A stretch of DNA of 64,000 nt from Achromobacter agilis (GCF_900496965.1 NZ_UFQB01000007.1:62001-126000), one strand, 5' to 3'. Shown: positions 1 to 8,842, numbered from the stretch's first letter. Program-made: numbers and translations. The notes: generated by a model from the sequence alone, not told the origin.

Positions 1-1813
1 TGCCGCCCACGTTCCAGTTCGTGGCGATGCGGGTGGACGCCCCCAACTCCAGGCCCTGGTAGATCGATTTTCCGTCCTGCACCAGCTCGTTGGCCGCGTT
101 GGCGTATTCCGCTTTCTTCTCGATCCGGAACAGCGCCGCGGTCGCCGCCCAACCGTCCTGGTTGGTCTTGATGCCCAGTTCGTACTGCTTACTCTTGAGC
201 GGATCGAGCAGCTCGCCGAAGTTTGCATAGGTGTTGCCGACCGATGAGCCGGGCTCCAGCGATTCGATGTAGCTCGCATAGGCCATCGTCTGCGGCGTGA
301 TGTTGTACATCAGCGCCAGCGTCGGCGTGAGCACCCCGTTCTTGTCGTAGCTCGAGGCGCGCGCGCCGGTGGCGTCGAAGCCGACCTGTTCATAGTTGGT
401 GTAGCGCAGGCCGCCCAGCACGGACCAGCCGCCGGTCAGGTCGATCGTGTCGCTCAGGAACAGCGCTTTCTGCGTGATCTCGGCCGCGCGGTACAGGTCC
501 AGGCTGCCTTCGCTGTAGTAAGTATTGGTGTTCTGCGAACGCAGGTTGCCCGTGCCCTGCAACTGATAGACGCCGTTGGAGCTGTAGTCGTTCTTCTGCT
601 TCTGCCACGACGCGCCCGCCACCACCTGGTGCTTCAGGGGGCCGGTGGCAAAGCGGCCTTCCACCATGCCCTGCCACTGGTTGTATGCATACGCTTCGCC
701 GTAGTCCGAGCGGTAATCGTCATAGTCGCCGGCCTGGTTCTGCAGGAACAGCACCGACTCGTTGCGGCGCGTGCGCGTGGAGCTGTAGCTGTAGTCGGTG
801 CGCACCGTCCAGTTGTCGGACAGCTGGTACTTCAGCCCGGTCGAATAGAAGCGGAACTTGTTGTCCGCGTACGGGCCCTCGCCCACCATCAGGCCATTGT
901 CGTTGCGCACCGGCGACGGCAGCTCGGACCCCGCCATCATGCCCGCGTAAAGGGTCGGTTCCTGGCGGATCGCCTTGCGGTCCTGATAGATGGACTGGAA
1001 ATCCCAGGTCAGCCTGTCGGTCAGGCGCGCGTCCAGCGCCAGCGACACCGAGTCCTGGTAGAGCGAGCCGCCGTTGTAGGTGTTGCCTTCGTCGTGCGTC
1101 GCATTGAGGCGGTAGCCGAACCGGCCCTCCTCGCCCACGCGGCCGCCCAGGTCCACGTGCTCGCGCAGCAGCCCCTTGGACACGTAGCCCAGTTCGATGG
1201 TCCGCACGGGTTCGTCGGTCGGCTTCTTGGTCACATAGTTGATCAGGCCGCCGGGCGAACCGAAGCCGTACATGAAGCCCGACGCCCCCTTGAGCAGATC
1301 GATCTGCTCGAAATGCTCATAAGGCAGGGTCGTGACATAGCTCAGGAACGGCTTGCCGTCGATCCGGTAGGAGTTCTGCCAGTCCAGGGGCAGGCCGCGC
1401 ACGCTGAGATAGCTCGCCCACGCGCCGTAGGACGCGCTGTTGTCGGTCACCGACGCGTCCAGGGCGAACACGTCGCCCAACTTGTTGACCTGCCGCTCCT
1501 CGATATCCGCCGCCGTCACGACGGTGGTGGAAAACGGCGTCTCCAGCTGGCTGCGGTTGCCCAGCGCGCCGGTGTTCACCGGCGCCGACAGGTGTTCGAG
1601 CGTATCGTCCACCGCCGTCGCGTTGACGGTCACGGCGGGAAGCTGGGCCACGCCCTGCGAATCCGGGGCCGGGCCGGCGGACGCCGGCGTGGATTGGGCA
1701 TGCGCGCCAGCGGAATGGACGATGCCCAGGGTCAGGGCAATTGCGCAAGGCGCGACTGAGAACCGTGCTTGCTTGCGCGCACGGCACTTCCTGGTGGAAG
1801 CGAAACGGACCAC
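1..1813 (-). CDS. TonB-dependent siderophore receptor, C-terminus beyond the window edge
   Basis: An outer-membrane receptor for a ferric siderophore, energised by TonB/ExbBD. About 604 residues are visible, reading leftwards off position 1. It begins with a basic signal peptide ending near AGAHAQ, then a TonB-box-like stretch (LPAVTVNA), a plug domain with GASGFMYGFGSPGGLINYV, and beta-barrel strands. I chose the GTG at 1811-1813 because GGAG lies about 8 nt upstream and the signal peptide starts directly after it; no in-frame ATG fits as well. A Fur-like AT-rich inverted repeat lies 50-80 nt upstream, so iron repression is likely. The siderophore cannot be told from sequence. The barrel end and terminal aromatic residue lie outside the window. 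Confidence 0.9.
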   Translation of the reverse strand, partial: MVRFASTRKCRARKQARFSVAPCAIALTLGIVHSAGAHAQSTPASAGPAPDSQGVAQLPAVTVNATAVDDTLEHLSAPVNTGALGNRSQLETPFSTTVVTAADIEERQVNKLGDVFALDASVTDNSASYGAWASYLSVRGLPLDWQNSYRIDGKPFLSYVTTLPYEHFEQIDLLKGASGFMYGFGSPGGLINYVTKKPTDEPVRTIELGYVSKGLLREHVDLGGRVGEEGRFGYRLNATHDEGNTYNGGSLYQDSVSLALDARLTDRLTWDFQSIYQDRKAIRQEPTLYAGMMAGSELPSPVRNDNGLMVGEGPYADNKFRFYSTGLKYQLSDNWTVRTDYSYSSTRTRRNESVLFLQNQAGDYDDYRSDYGEAYAYNQWQGMVEGRFATGPLKHQVVAGASWQKQKNDYSSNGVYQLQGTGNLRSQNTNTYYSEGSLDLYRAAEITQKALFLSDTIDLTGGWSVLGGLRYTNYEQVGFDATGARASSYDKNGVLTPTLALMYNITPQTMAYASYIESLEPGSSVGNTYANFGELLDPLKSKQYELGIKTNQDGWAATAALFRIEKKAEYANAANELVQDGKSIYQGLELGASTRIATNWNVGG

Positions 1814-1862
1814 GTTGAATTCTCCAGAGCGGGAGGGAAAGAATATTCTAATAAATAGGACT

Positions 1863-1890
1863 GATTCGCAATTATATTATCAATCGCGAA
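1863..1890 (-). promoter_or_regulatory. Possible Fur box and promoter of the first receptor
   Basis: An AT-rich island in GC-rich DNA. It has inverted arms TTCGC and GCGAA around a core that reads TTGATAATATAATTG on the minus strand. The GATAAT-like hexamer resembles the Fur consensus, and the position 50-80 nt upstream of a siderophore-receptor start fits. The match is imperfect, so this is an inference. Confidence 0.4.
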
Positions 1891-1926
1891 AATTCCCTGC
1901 CCCGCCCGGGCCCGTGGTCCGCCGTG

Positions 1927-2358
1927 TCACTGCGACCGCTTATTCTCCAGCTGCTCGCGCAGCCGTTCCTCCTGTTCGCGCAGCTCCGGGGTAAAGGCTT
2001 CGCCGAAGTCCGCGGCCTCGTAGAACTGCCGGATCTCTATTTCGGAGTCGCCCGGCATGGGGTTGGGGCAGCGCTTGACCCAGGAGATCGCCTCCTCCAG
2101 GGACGCGCACTCCCAGATCCAGAAGCCGGCCACCAATTCCTTGGTTTCCGCGAACGGCCCGTCGATCACCTGCCTTCCCGTGCCCGAAAAACGCACGCGC
2201 ACGCCTTTCGAACTGGGGTGCAGGCCCTCGCCTCCCAGCATGACTCCCGCCTTCACCAGTTCCTCGTTGAACCGGCCCATATCGGCCAGCAGCTGTTCGG
2301 TGGGCATGAGGCCCGCTTCGCTGTCCGCCGTCGCCTTGACTAGCACCATGAATCGCAT
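1927..2358 (-). CDS. YciI-family (DGPF domain) protein
   Basis: A 143-residue small cytoplasmic protein of the YCII-related superfamily, a ferredoxin-like alpha/beta fold. The family hallmark DGPFAETKE is at residues 66-74, followed by the aromatic GFWIWE segment. Members are often annotated DGPF-domain proteins; some are small hydrolases or dehalogenase-like enzymes, but most have no known substrate. The start ATG at 2358 is preceded by GGGAGATCGAC, a good ribosome-binding site. A longer reading frame runs upstream into the palindrome cluster but carries no domain. It is monocistronic between the TonB receptor promoter and the repeat cluster. Confidence 0.85.
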   Translation of the reverse strand: MRFMVLVKATADSEAGLMPTEQLLADMGRFNEELVKAGVMLGGEGLHPSSKGVRVRFSGTGRQVIDGPFAETKELVAGFWIWECASLEEAISWVKRCPNPMPGDSEIEIRQFYEAADFGEAFTPELREQEERLREQLENKRSQ

Positions 2359-2460
2359 GTCGATCTCCCAAGTGGTTGTCGGAACATTCTCGCTCCTGGA
2401 AGACGACGAACGCCACGGCGCCGAATCGACAGCGGCGATGAAAAAGAGTGTGACCGTCTC

Positions 2461-2684
2461 GGTGTCTGACACCCGTACGGGACGATCCGGGATTTGCGCC
2501 GGTGCCCGCCGGGTGTCTGACACCGAAGCGCGGTGCTCTTTTGCTGGTGTCAGACACCCGGGAAGGTCTGTTTCAGCCCGGCGCATCGTCTCGTATGGGT
2601 GTCAGACACTGGCACTTGGGCTCTCCCCGCCACGGGTGTCAGACACTGGCACTTGGGCTCTCCTCGCCACGGGTGTCAGACACT
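2461..2684. repeat. Cluster of six GGTGTCWGACACC palindromes
   Basis: Six copies of a 13-bp palindrome with a single central base lie at 2461-2473, 2512-2524, 2546-2558, 2598-2610, 2635-2647 and 2672-2684. The first two have central T, the others central A. The last three end in ACT instead of ACC. They fill the 348-bp gap between the YciI gene and the aldo/keto reductase gene; I see no gene there. Their spacing is irregular (51, 34, 52, 37, 37), so they are not a CRISPR array. Confidence 0.85.
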
Positions 2685-2704
2685 GGACTTGGCCTCTCGC
2701 CGCC
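2598..2704. repeat. 37-bp tandem repeat, about 2.9 copies
   Basis: Within the palindrome cluster, units starting at 2598, 2635 and 2672 repeat with a 37-bp period. Each unit carries the palindrome followed by GGCACTTGGGCTCTC and a CGCCACG end. Units one and two differ at one position (CCCC versus CCTC region). Unit three has lost a base (GGACTTGG) and decays near 2700, just before the stop codon of the downstream gene at 2707. This looks like local slippage that amplified a palindrome-bearing unit. Confidence 0.8.
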
Positions 2705-2706
2705 CC

Positions 2707-3756
2707 TCAGGGCGCCGGATTCGGCTGGCGGGCGTGGATCCGGTCGACCGCCTCCAGCACCTCGGCCGGCAGCGTGACGTCCACGCTGTCGATGTTTTCC
2801 TTGAGCTGTTCCAGCGTGGTGGCGCCGATCAGATTGCTGGTCACGAAGGGACGCTGGTTTACCCAGGCGAGGGCCAGGTGGGTCGGCGACAGGCCGTGCT
2901 CGCGCGCCAGTTCGACGTACTCGTGCGTGGCGGCCTCGGCCTGCGGATTGCTGTAGCGGGTAAAACGCGTGTACAGCGTCAGGCGGGCGCCGGCGGGACG
3001 CGCGCCGTCCAGGTACTTGCCGCAAAGCATGCCCATCGCCAGCGGGGAGTACGCCAGCAAGCCCACGTCTTCTTGGTGGGTGAATTCCGACAGGCCGATT
3101 TCGAAGACCCGGTTCAGCAGGCTGTATGCGTTCTGGATCGAGGCGATGCGCGGCAGGCCCTTGGTCTCGGCGTGGCGCAGGAACTGCCCGACGCCCCAGG
3201 GCGTTTCGTTCGACACGCCGACGTGACGCACCTTGCCCGCGCGCACGAAGTCCTGCAGGACTTCCAGCGTTTCTTCGATCGGCACGGTGTATTCGTCCTT
3301 CACCCAGGGATAGGACAGCTTGCCGAAGGTGGCGGTGCTGCGGTCCGGCCAATGCAGCTGGTAAAGGTCCAGGTAGTCGGTCTGCAGGCGCTTCAGGCTG
3401 GCGTCCAGGGCGGCGGTCAGGTTCTTGCGGTCCAGGAAGGTCTTGCCGTCACGGATGTGGCCGGGCCGCTTGGCGTCGCGCACCGGGCCGGCCACCTTGC
3501 TGGCCAGCACGATGTCGTGGCGCCGCTTGCTGCGCGCCAGCCAGGTGCCGATATAGGTCTCGGTCAGGCCCTGGGTTTCGGGCTTGGGCGGCACCGGGTA
3601 CATCTCGGCGGCATCGACCAGGTTGACGCCGCGCTCGAGGGCGTAATCCAGCTGCTGGTGCGCCTGGGCTTCGGTATTCTGCTCGCCCCAGGTCATGGTG
3701 CCCAGCCCGATCAGGCTGACATCCAGGTCGGTGCGGCCGAGTTTGCGGTATTTCAA
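2707..3756 (-). CDS. Aldo/keto reductase, Tas-like
   Basis: A 349-residue NAD(P)H-dependent oxidoreductase of the aldo/keto reductase superfamily, closest in layout to E. coli Tas. The TIM-barrel catalytic tetrad is visible: Asp48 and Tyr53 (VDAAEMY), Lys87 (LASKVAG) and His135 (LYQLHWPDR). The PVPPKPETQG insertion after the Tyr is typical of the Tas branch. The start is a TTG at 3754-3756 with GGAGC about 7 nt upstream; no ATG gives the conserved KYRKLGRTDL beginning. The natural carbonyl substrate is unknown. The gene is transcribed alone, divergent from the membrane protein at 3908. Confidence 0.88.
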   Translation of the reverse strand: MKYRKLGRTDLDVSLIGLGTMTWGEQNTEAQAHQQLDYALERGVNLVDAAEMYPVPPKPETQGLTETYIGTWLARSKRRHDIVLASKVAGPVRDAKRPGHIRDGKTFLDRKNLTAALDASLKRLQTDYLDLYQLHWPDRSTATFGKLSYPWVKDEYTVPIEETLEVLQDFVRAGKVRHVGVSNETPWGVGQFLRHAETKGLPRIASIQNAYSLLNRVFEIGLSEFTHQEDVGLLAYSPLAMGMLCGKYLDGARPAGARLTLYTRFTRYSNPQAEAATHEYVELAREHGLSPTHLALAWVNQRPFVTSNLIGATTLEQLKENIDSVDVTLPAEVLEAVDRIHARQPNPAP

Positions 3757-3907
3757 GTTCTGCTCCGTGCGGAATCGCTTACAAGGGAGGCAACACCTTA
3801 CTCCAAGATTCCTGTCTCGCGCCTTGCAGACCCCGGGTAAAGCCGCCCTTGCCCGCCCTGCTCGAATCGGCATACGCTTGACACCCGATCGACTCCGGGA
3901 AACCAAC

Positions 3908-4690
3908 GTGCTGCGGGAAATCGACGAGACTTACATTTTTTTCATCTGCGTCGTCGTCTTCCTGGCGATCATCGAACTCAGCTTCCGCCTCGGGCGCAAG
4001 CTGCGCAGGGCATCCGACGAAACCGCCAAGAGCCACATCGGCGCGCTGCAGTCCGCCCTGCTCGGGCTCCTGGCACTGCTGCTGGGGTTCACCTTCGCGA
4101 TGTCGGTCACGCGTTTCGAGGCGCGCAAGAACCTGGTGCTGGAAGAAGCCAACGCCATCGGCAACGCCTACTGGCGGTCTCAACTGCTTCCTCCCGCCGC
4201 CCGCGATCCGATCGCCGCCCTGCTGCTGGAGTACGCGACAACGGCGCTGGACTTCCACGACGCCGACAACGACAGCGCACGGCTGTCCGCCGCCGGCGCC
4301 ACCTCGCGGCGCATCGAACGCCAGATCCGCTCCACGACGGCAAGCGTCCTGGAATCCCCGCCGTCGATCTCCAGCGTCATGTTCATCCAGGCCATCAACG
4401 AGATGGCGCAGGTCAACGAGAAGCGCCGCGTCGCGCTCGAGAACCACGTGCCGGAGCCCGTGTTCTACCTGCTGTTCATCGTCACCTCGGGCGCGATGGC
4501 GTTCATCGCCTATGGAACGGGCCTGCAAAAGCGCAGGCGGCTCATTTCGACGGGCTTGTTCGCCACGCTGATCTCCCTGGTCCTGACCTTCATCCTGGAC
4601 ATCGACCAGCCGGCCACCGGCGTCATCATGGTCAGCCAGGACAGCATGCTGCGGATGAAGGCGACGCTGGAGCAGGAACAGGGGCGGTAG
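3908..4690 (+). CDS. Four-helix membrane protein, DUF4239/bestrophin-like
   Basis: A 260-residue integral inner-membrane protein. Predicted membrane segments lie at about residues 9-27, 47-66, 183-202 and 211-229, in two pairs separated by a roughly 115-residue polar, mostly helical region. This layout matches the DUF4239 (bestrophin-like) family of unknown role. I chose the GTG at 3908 because it begins directly before the first hydrophobic segment; the ribosome-binding site is weak, so the start is not certain. Reading the frame further upstream would overlap the start of the divergent reductase gene. It is transcribed alone. Confidence 0.7.
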   Translation: MLREIDETYIFFICVVVFLAIIELSFRLGRKLRRASDETAKSHIGALQSALLGLLALLLGFTFAMSVTRFEARKNLVLEEANAIGNAYWRSQLLPPAARDPIAALLLEYATTALDFHDADNDSARLSAAGATSRRIERQIRSTTASVLESPPSISSVMFIQAINEMAQVNEKRRVALENHVPEPVFYLLFIVTSGAMAFIAYGTGLQKRRRLISTGLFATLISLVLTFILDIDQPATGVIMVSQDSMLRMKATLEQEQGR

Positions 4691-4710
4691 GCGCGGCGGC
4701 CTCGCCGCGC
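4691..4710. terminator. Hairpin between convergent genes
   Basis: GCGCGGCG and CGCCGCGC form a perfect 8-bp stem with a GCCT loop in the 42-nt gap between the membrane-protein gene and the convergent receptor gene. There is no T-run, so a terminator role is only likely by position. Confidence 0.4.
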
Positions 4711-4732
4711 GCCGTTCCTGCCGCCCGCCCCG

Positions 4733-6913
4733 TCAGTACTGATAGCGCATCGTCAGCATCGCGCTGCGGCCCGCCCCCCAGGCGCCCTGGCTGTAGAACC
4801 CGATCTGGCTGTAGTACTTGCGGTCGAACAGGTTGTTGACGTTGAGCTGCGCGCTCAGGTTGCGGTTGAAGCGGTAGCGGGCCATCAGGTTGGTGATGGC
4901 ATAGCTGCCCTGTCCGACGCGCTCGTCGCCGTTGGGGCCGCTGGCGATGGTGTACACGTGGCTTTGCCAGTTCACGCCGCCGCCCACGGTCAGGCGATTC
5001 CAGTCGCCCGGCAGTTGGTAGGTGGTGAACAGGCGCACCAGGCTGCGCGGCTGGTCGGTCTGGATGGCGTTGCCGTCGCCATCGCTCGCGGTCCAGTGCG
5101 ACCAGCCGGCGGCCAGGTTCCAGCCCGGCATCACTTCACCCGAAACCTCCAGGTCGAAGCCGCGGCTGCGGGTGCCCTGCGCCGCGGTGTAGGCCTGGTT
5201 GATGGTGCCGGGCACCATATAACCGGGGTCCACCTGGGCCACGTTGTCCTGCTCGACCTGGAATACGGCCGCGCTGGCGTTCAGCCTGCCCTCCAGGAAT
5301 TCTCCCTTGATGCCGGCTTCGTACGACTTTCCTTCCAGCGGGTCGAGCCAATTGCCGTTGCGGTCCTGGTAGCTCTGCGGGTTGAAGATCCCGGTGTAGC
5401 TGACGTAGACGGTGTAGTTGTCGCTGATGTCGTACAGCAGGCCGGCGTACGGAATGAATTTGTTCTTGTCGAAGGCCTGGCGGTCGCCGCCGCCGAAACC
5501 GACGGAATCCGTCTCCCAGGTGCTGTAGCGCCCGCCCACGATGAGCTTGAGCGGATCCGCGAGGTTCAGACGCAGCGCGCCGTACCAGCCGGTCTGCTTG
5601 GTGGTGTAGCGGGTGGCGGTAACGGACGTGTCGTTCCATTCGGGCTCGGGGTAGGCCCCGTTCCACTCCAGGAAGTTGCCCACCGACGCCGGGGAAATGG
5701 CCGAGCGGTAGTCGAAGTCGGCGTACTGGCGGTTGAAGCTCGCGCCCACCACGGCTTCGTGGCGGCGGCCGAACAGCGTGAACGGCCCTGAGGCCTTCAC
5801 GTCCACGCTGTTCTGCTTGCGATCGCCCAGGTACCACGAAGGCGAAGCATTCATGCCCAGGCCGGTATTGCGGTCGGGCCAGCCGTACAGGTACAGCAGC
5901 TTCGCGTCCATCTCGTTCTTGGAATGCGAGCCCACCGCATGCACGGTCCAGCCGTTGTCGAAGCGGTGCTCCAGGCTGGCGAACGCGCCCTGCGTCGTGC
6001 TGGCCCACGACGACCAATCGGCGCCGGTGTTCAGCGAACGGGACCAGTCGGTGCGGCCGCCGTCCGCGTACCACAGCGGGAAGCCGCCCCAGCTGCTGCG
6101 CGTCGGATCGTTGTCCTGGTAATTGAAGCCCACGCTCAACGTGGTGCGCGACGTGATGTCGGCGTCCACTATCCCGTAGAAGATTTTCTTGCGGTTCTGG
6201 TAGCCGTCCAGGTAGGAATGGTTGTCCTGGTAGGCCGACACGATCCGGCCGCGCACGTTGCCGTTGGCGGTGAGCGGCGTGGACAGGTCCAGCGTCCCGC
6301 GATAGGTGTCCCAATTGCCGGCGCTGACGCTCATGTCGGCGGTGAACTCGCGGCTGATGGCATGCTTGCGCACCAGGTTGATGGAAGCCGAGGGGTTGCC
6401 GGTGCCGGACATCAGGCCGGTGGCGCCCCGCACGACTTCGACGCGGTCGTAGATGATGGGATCCAGCGCCGATTCGCCCGCGGCGTAGCCGGTGTCGAAA
6501 CTCGTGGGGACGCCGTCATACATGTAATTGCTGACGCTGAAACCGCGCGAGTTGAAGGAGTAGCGCTCGCTGTCGTAGTTCTGCACCGAGATCCCGGGCG
6601 TGCTGGCCATCACGTCCACGAGCGAAAGCATGTTCTCGTCCTCCATGCGCTGGCGCGTGACCACCGTGACGGACTGCGGCGTCTCGCGCAGCGTCAGCGG
6701 CATGCCGGTGCTGGCGGCGGTGGCGCGCGGCGTGTAGGAGCCGGTTCCTTCCGTGGTCGTGCTATCCGTGTCTCCCAGCACCTGGACGGTGGGCAGCGTG
6801 GCGACACCCGCTTCCTGGGCGGCGGCTCCGCCGCAGGCCAGCGCCATCAGCACCAGGCAGGGAGTGCGCCGAAGCGCGAAAAGTTGGCGACGTGCCTTCC
6901 GATGGTCTTGCAT
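4733..6913 (-). CDS. TonB-dependent siderophore receptor (FpvA/FoxA-type)
   Basis: A complete 726-residue outer-membrane receptor. It has a signal peptide ending near GGAAA/QEAG, a TonB box region (LPTVQVLG), a plug domain with VEVVRGATGLMSGTGNPSA followed by SINLVRK, and a 22-strand-type barrel ending in the aromatic residue Tyr. The NPSASINL plug signature is typical of hydroxamate or pyoverdine-type ferrisiderophore receptors. Start ATG at 6913 has GGGGAAA about 6 nt upstream; an in-frame TTG seven codons earlier is less likely. A clear Fur box lies upstream, so expression should rise under iron limitation. There is no adjacent sigma/anti-sigma pair and no N-terminal signalling extension. 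Confidence 0.93.
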   Translation of the reverse strand: MQDHRKARRQLFALRRTPCLVLMALACGGAAAQEAGVATLPTVQVLGDTDSTTTEGTGSYTPRATAASTGMPLTLRETPQSVTVVTRQRMEDENMLSLVDVMASTPGISVQNYDSERYSFNSRGFSVSNYMYDGVPTSFDTGYAAGESALDPIIYDRVEVVRGATGLMSGTGNPSASINLVRKHAISREFTADMSVSAGNWDTYRGTLDLSTPLTANGNVRGRIVSAYQDNHSYLDGYQNRKKIFYGIVDADITSRTTLSVGFNYQDNDPTRSSWGGFPLWYADGGRTDWSRSLNTGADWSSWASTTQGAFASLEHRFDNGWTVHAVGSHSKNEMDAKLLYLYGWPDRNTGLGMNASPSWYLGDRKQNSVDVKASGPFTLFGRRHEAVVGASFNRQYADFDYRSAISPASVGNFLEWNGAYPEPEWNDTSVTATRYTTKQTGWYGALRLNLADPLKLIVGGRYSTWETDSVGFGGGDRQAFDKNKFIPYAGLLYDISDNYTVYVSYTGIFNPQSYQDRNGNWLDPLEGKSYEAGIKGEFLEGRLNASAAVFQVEQDNVAQVDPGYMVPGTINQAYTAAQGTRSRGFDLEVSGEVMPGWNLAAGWSHWTASDGDGNAIQTDQPRSLVRLFTTYQLPGDWNRLTVGGGVNWQSHVYTIASGPNGDERVGQGSYAITNLMARYRFNRNLSAQLNVNNLFDRKYYSQIGFYSQGAWGAGRSAMLTMRYQY

Positions 6914-6958
6914 TTGTGGCTTTCCCCTAGACAAAGTTTCAAATCGGTGGGTATTTTA

Positions 6959-6978
6959 ATGCAAATGATTCTCATATG
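6959..6978 (-). promoter_or_regulatory. Fur box upstream of the second receptor
   Basis: On the minus strand the site reads CATATGAGAATCATTTGC. It carries the GAGAATCATTTGC core common to Fur-regulated promoters and sits about 45-65 nt upstream of the receptor start. It lies in an AT-rich island. The match is much better than at the first receptor. Confidence 0.7.
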
Positions 6979-7119
6979 TTTTTAATATTCCTGTCAGCGT
7001 TGTGACCGAAACACCTCCCTATTTCGAGGAAAAACGACGGCGCTCCCCGCCTGGCGTGCCTGCCCGGAGAACAAGGAATGCGGTGTCGGAGCCGAGCGCG
7101 ACGGCGCGCCCGTTTTCGG

Positions 7120-7746
7120 TCAGTCGATCAGGCCGTGCCGGATGACGTACTGCACCAGTTCGGCGTTGCTGCCCGCCTTGAGCTTCTGCAGGATGCGCTG
7201 GCGATAGGTGCTGATGGTCTTGACGCTGACGATGAGCTGGGTGGCGATGTCGGTGAGGCGCATGCCCTGCACGATCAGCATCATGATCTGGTATTCGCGC
7301 GGGGAGAGCTTGTCGTGCAGCACTTCCCCGCGCGCGATGGCGGAGACCGCGTCGCCGGAGAGCTCGGCCGGGAAGTAGCGTCCGCCGGCCGCGGCCTGGC
7401 GGATGGACAGCACCAGGACCTTGGAGTCCATGTCCTTGGCCACGTAGCCGCTGGCGCCCACTTCGAAGGCGCGCAGGGCGTATTGCTCGGCGGGATACAT
7501 GCTGAGCACGATGATGGGCAGCCGCGGCCATTCCGCGCGGATGGACGGCAGCACGTCCAGGCCGCTGCGCCCCCTCAGGTTGACGTCCAGCAAGACGACG
7601 TCGTAGCTGTTGGCGCGCAGCAGGCTCAGGGCCTCGGACGCATCGGCGGTCTCGCCCGTGACGCTGATATCGTCTTCCTCCGCGAGCAGCCGTTTCAGGC
7701 CGTCCCGGAAAATGGTGTGGTCATCGACTATCAGGACACGAATCAT
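7120..7746 (-). CDS. NarL/LuxR-type response regulator
   Basis: A 208-residue two-component response regulator. The receiver domain shows the acidic pair Asp9/Asp10, phospho-acceptor Asp54 (VVLLDVN), Ser82 and Lys104 (GYVAKD). A C-terminal GerE-type helix-turn-helix follows (LSPREYQIMMLIVQG, then VSVKTISTYRQRILQKL). The gene lies 17 nt downstream of the Bug gene in the same direction, so the two are probably co-transcribed. Its natural partner is very likely the PAS histidine kinase encoded divergently at 8894. The TGTCRG-N6-CCGATW motif near the kinase gene and upstream of the acyl-CoA operon at 15348 is a candidate binding site, by inference. Confidence 0.93.
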   Translation of the reverse strand: MIRVLIVDDHTIFRDGLKRLLAEEDDISVTGETADASEALSLLRANSYDVVLLDVNLRGRSGLDVLPSIRAEWPRLPIIVLSMYPAEQYALRAFEVGASGYVAKDMDSKVLVLSIRQAAAGGRYFPAELSGDAVSAIARGEVLHDKLSPREYQIMMLIVQGMRLTDIATQLIVSVKTISTYRQRILQKLKAGSNAELVQYVIRHGLID

Positions 7747-7763
7747 GGGAGCTGGCGGCGGCG

Positions 7764-8741
7764 CTATTGCCCGCCGCGGGGAACGTTGAGGGACGCGAGA
7801 ATGCGGTTTTCCTTGTCGATGGATTCGCGCGCGAACTGCCGGTACGCGGTTCCATCCATGTACTGCTGTTCCATATCATAGTTCGCGAGCGCGTCCTGGA
7901 AGGGCTTTTGCGCCATGGCCTCCTTGAAGCCGTCGTGCAGGCGGCGGATGGCCTCGGGCGGCGTGCCCTTGGGCGCGGCGAGGCCCCAGGGCGAGGTCTG
8001 CACCATGTCGATGCCCACGTCGCGCAGGGTCGGCACGTCCGGGAAGCGCGGCACGCGCTTTTCGGTCCAGACCACCAGCAGCCGCATTTTCCCGGACGTC
8101 ACATAGGGCACCCAGGACGACGCGTCGGCCACCGACATGATGTGCCCGCCCATGAGCGCCGGCAGCGCTTCCGCCACGCCCTTGTACGGCACGTTGGTGA
8201 GCTGCAGCCCCAGGCTGGCGGAAATCTGCTCCATCGTGAGGTGCTGCGTGGTCAGGCTGCCCACGGTGCCGTAGGTCATCTTGCCCGGGTTCTTGCGGGC
8301 ATAGGCGACGTAGTCCTCGAAGGTCTTGATGGGCGAATCGGCCGCCACCACCAGGCCCCAGGTGAAGCCGGTGAGACGGATGATGTAGTCCAGGTCGGCG
8401 GCCGGGTCCCACTTGATGTTGGAGATGTAGGGCAGGCGGAAAACGCTGTGCGCGATCAGGCCGATGGTGTAGCCGTCGGGCGTGGCGTTCTGCAGCTGGT
8501 AGGCCGGCATGACGCCGCCCGCGCCCAGCTTGTTCTCGACGATGATGGGCTGGCCGAACACCGACGAGGCGCTCTCGGCCAGGGCGCGCACCACGATGTC
8601 CGTCACGCCGCCCGCCGAGAAGCCGACCATCACGCGGATGGGCTTTTCGGGAAAGCCCCCCACCGCGCGCACGCCGAACGGCAGGCCCAGCGCGGCCACC
8701 GACGCGGCGCCGCCAATTTTCATGAAAGAACGTCTATGCAC
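7764..8741 (-). CDS. Bug/TctC-type periplasmic binding protein with Tat-like signal
   Basis: A 325-residue periplasmic solute receptor of the tripartite tricarboxylate transporter family. Typical Bug features are FPEKPIRVMVGFSAGG near the N-terminus, VENKLGAGG, the ATPDGYT loop and NVPYKG. The signal peptide has a twin-arginine motif, RRSFMK, so folded export by Tat is plausible. I chose GTG at 8741 because GGAGACAGACT precedes it and it keeps the twin arginines; starting at the later ATG (Met7) would remove them. No TctA/TctB genes are nearby. Co-orientation with a response regulator and divergence from a kinase suggest a role in sensing or in supply of the signal ligand. Confidence 0.9.
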   Translation of the reverse strand: MHRRSFMKIGGAASVAALGLPFGVRAVGGFPEKPIRVMVGFSAGGVTDIVVRALAESASSVFGQPIIVENKLGAGGVMPAYQLQNATPDGYTIGLIAHSVFRLPYISNIKWDPAADLDYIIRLTGFTWGLVVAADSPIKTFEDYVAYARKNPGKMTYGTVGSLTTQHLTMEQISASLGLQLTNVPYKGVAEALPALMGGHIMSVADASSWVPYVTSGKMRLLVVWTEKRVPRFPDVPTLRDVGIDMVQTSPWGLAAPKGTPPEAIRRLHDGFKEAMAQKPFQDALANYDMEQQYMDGTAYRQFARESIDKENRILASLNVPRGGQ

Positions 8742-8778
8742 AGTCTGTCTCCAAGTGCCCTGCTCCGTGCCCCTCGGA

Positions 8779-8806
8779 TTGACACGCAACCTTGGGGTCC
8801 TTTAGT
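8779..8806 (+). promoter_or_regulatory. Candidate sigma-70 promoter for the kinase gene
   Basis: A perfect -35 hexamer TTGACA at 8779-8784 is followed after 16 nt by TTTAGT at 8801-8806. It points towards the kinase gene and would give a leader of about 80 nt. The -10 match is weak. Confidence 0.35.
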
Positions 8807-8842
8807 GTGTGGACAGTGTAAATAGAGGCTTGCCCATCGATC

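Noticed and set aside
2598-2684. CRISPR-like array
   Set aside because: The spacing looks regular only for three copies, the intervening DNA is itself repeated, the unit is 13 bp and no cas gene is present.
2533-3840. Plus-strand frame through the palindrome cluster with repeated VSDTG/GVRHW peptides
   Set aside because: The peptide repeats simply translate the 37-bp DNA repeats, and the frame continues antisense to the aldo/keto reductase.
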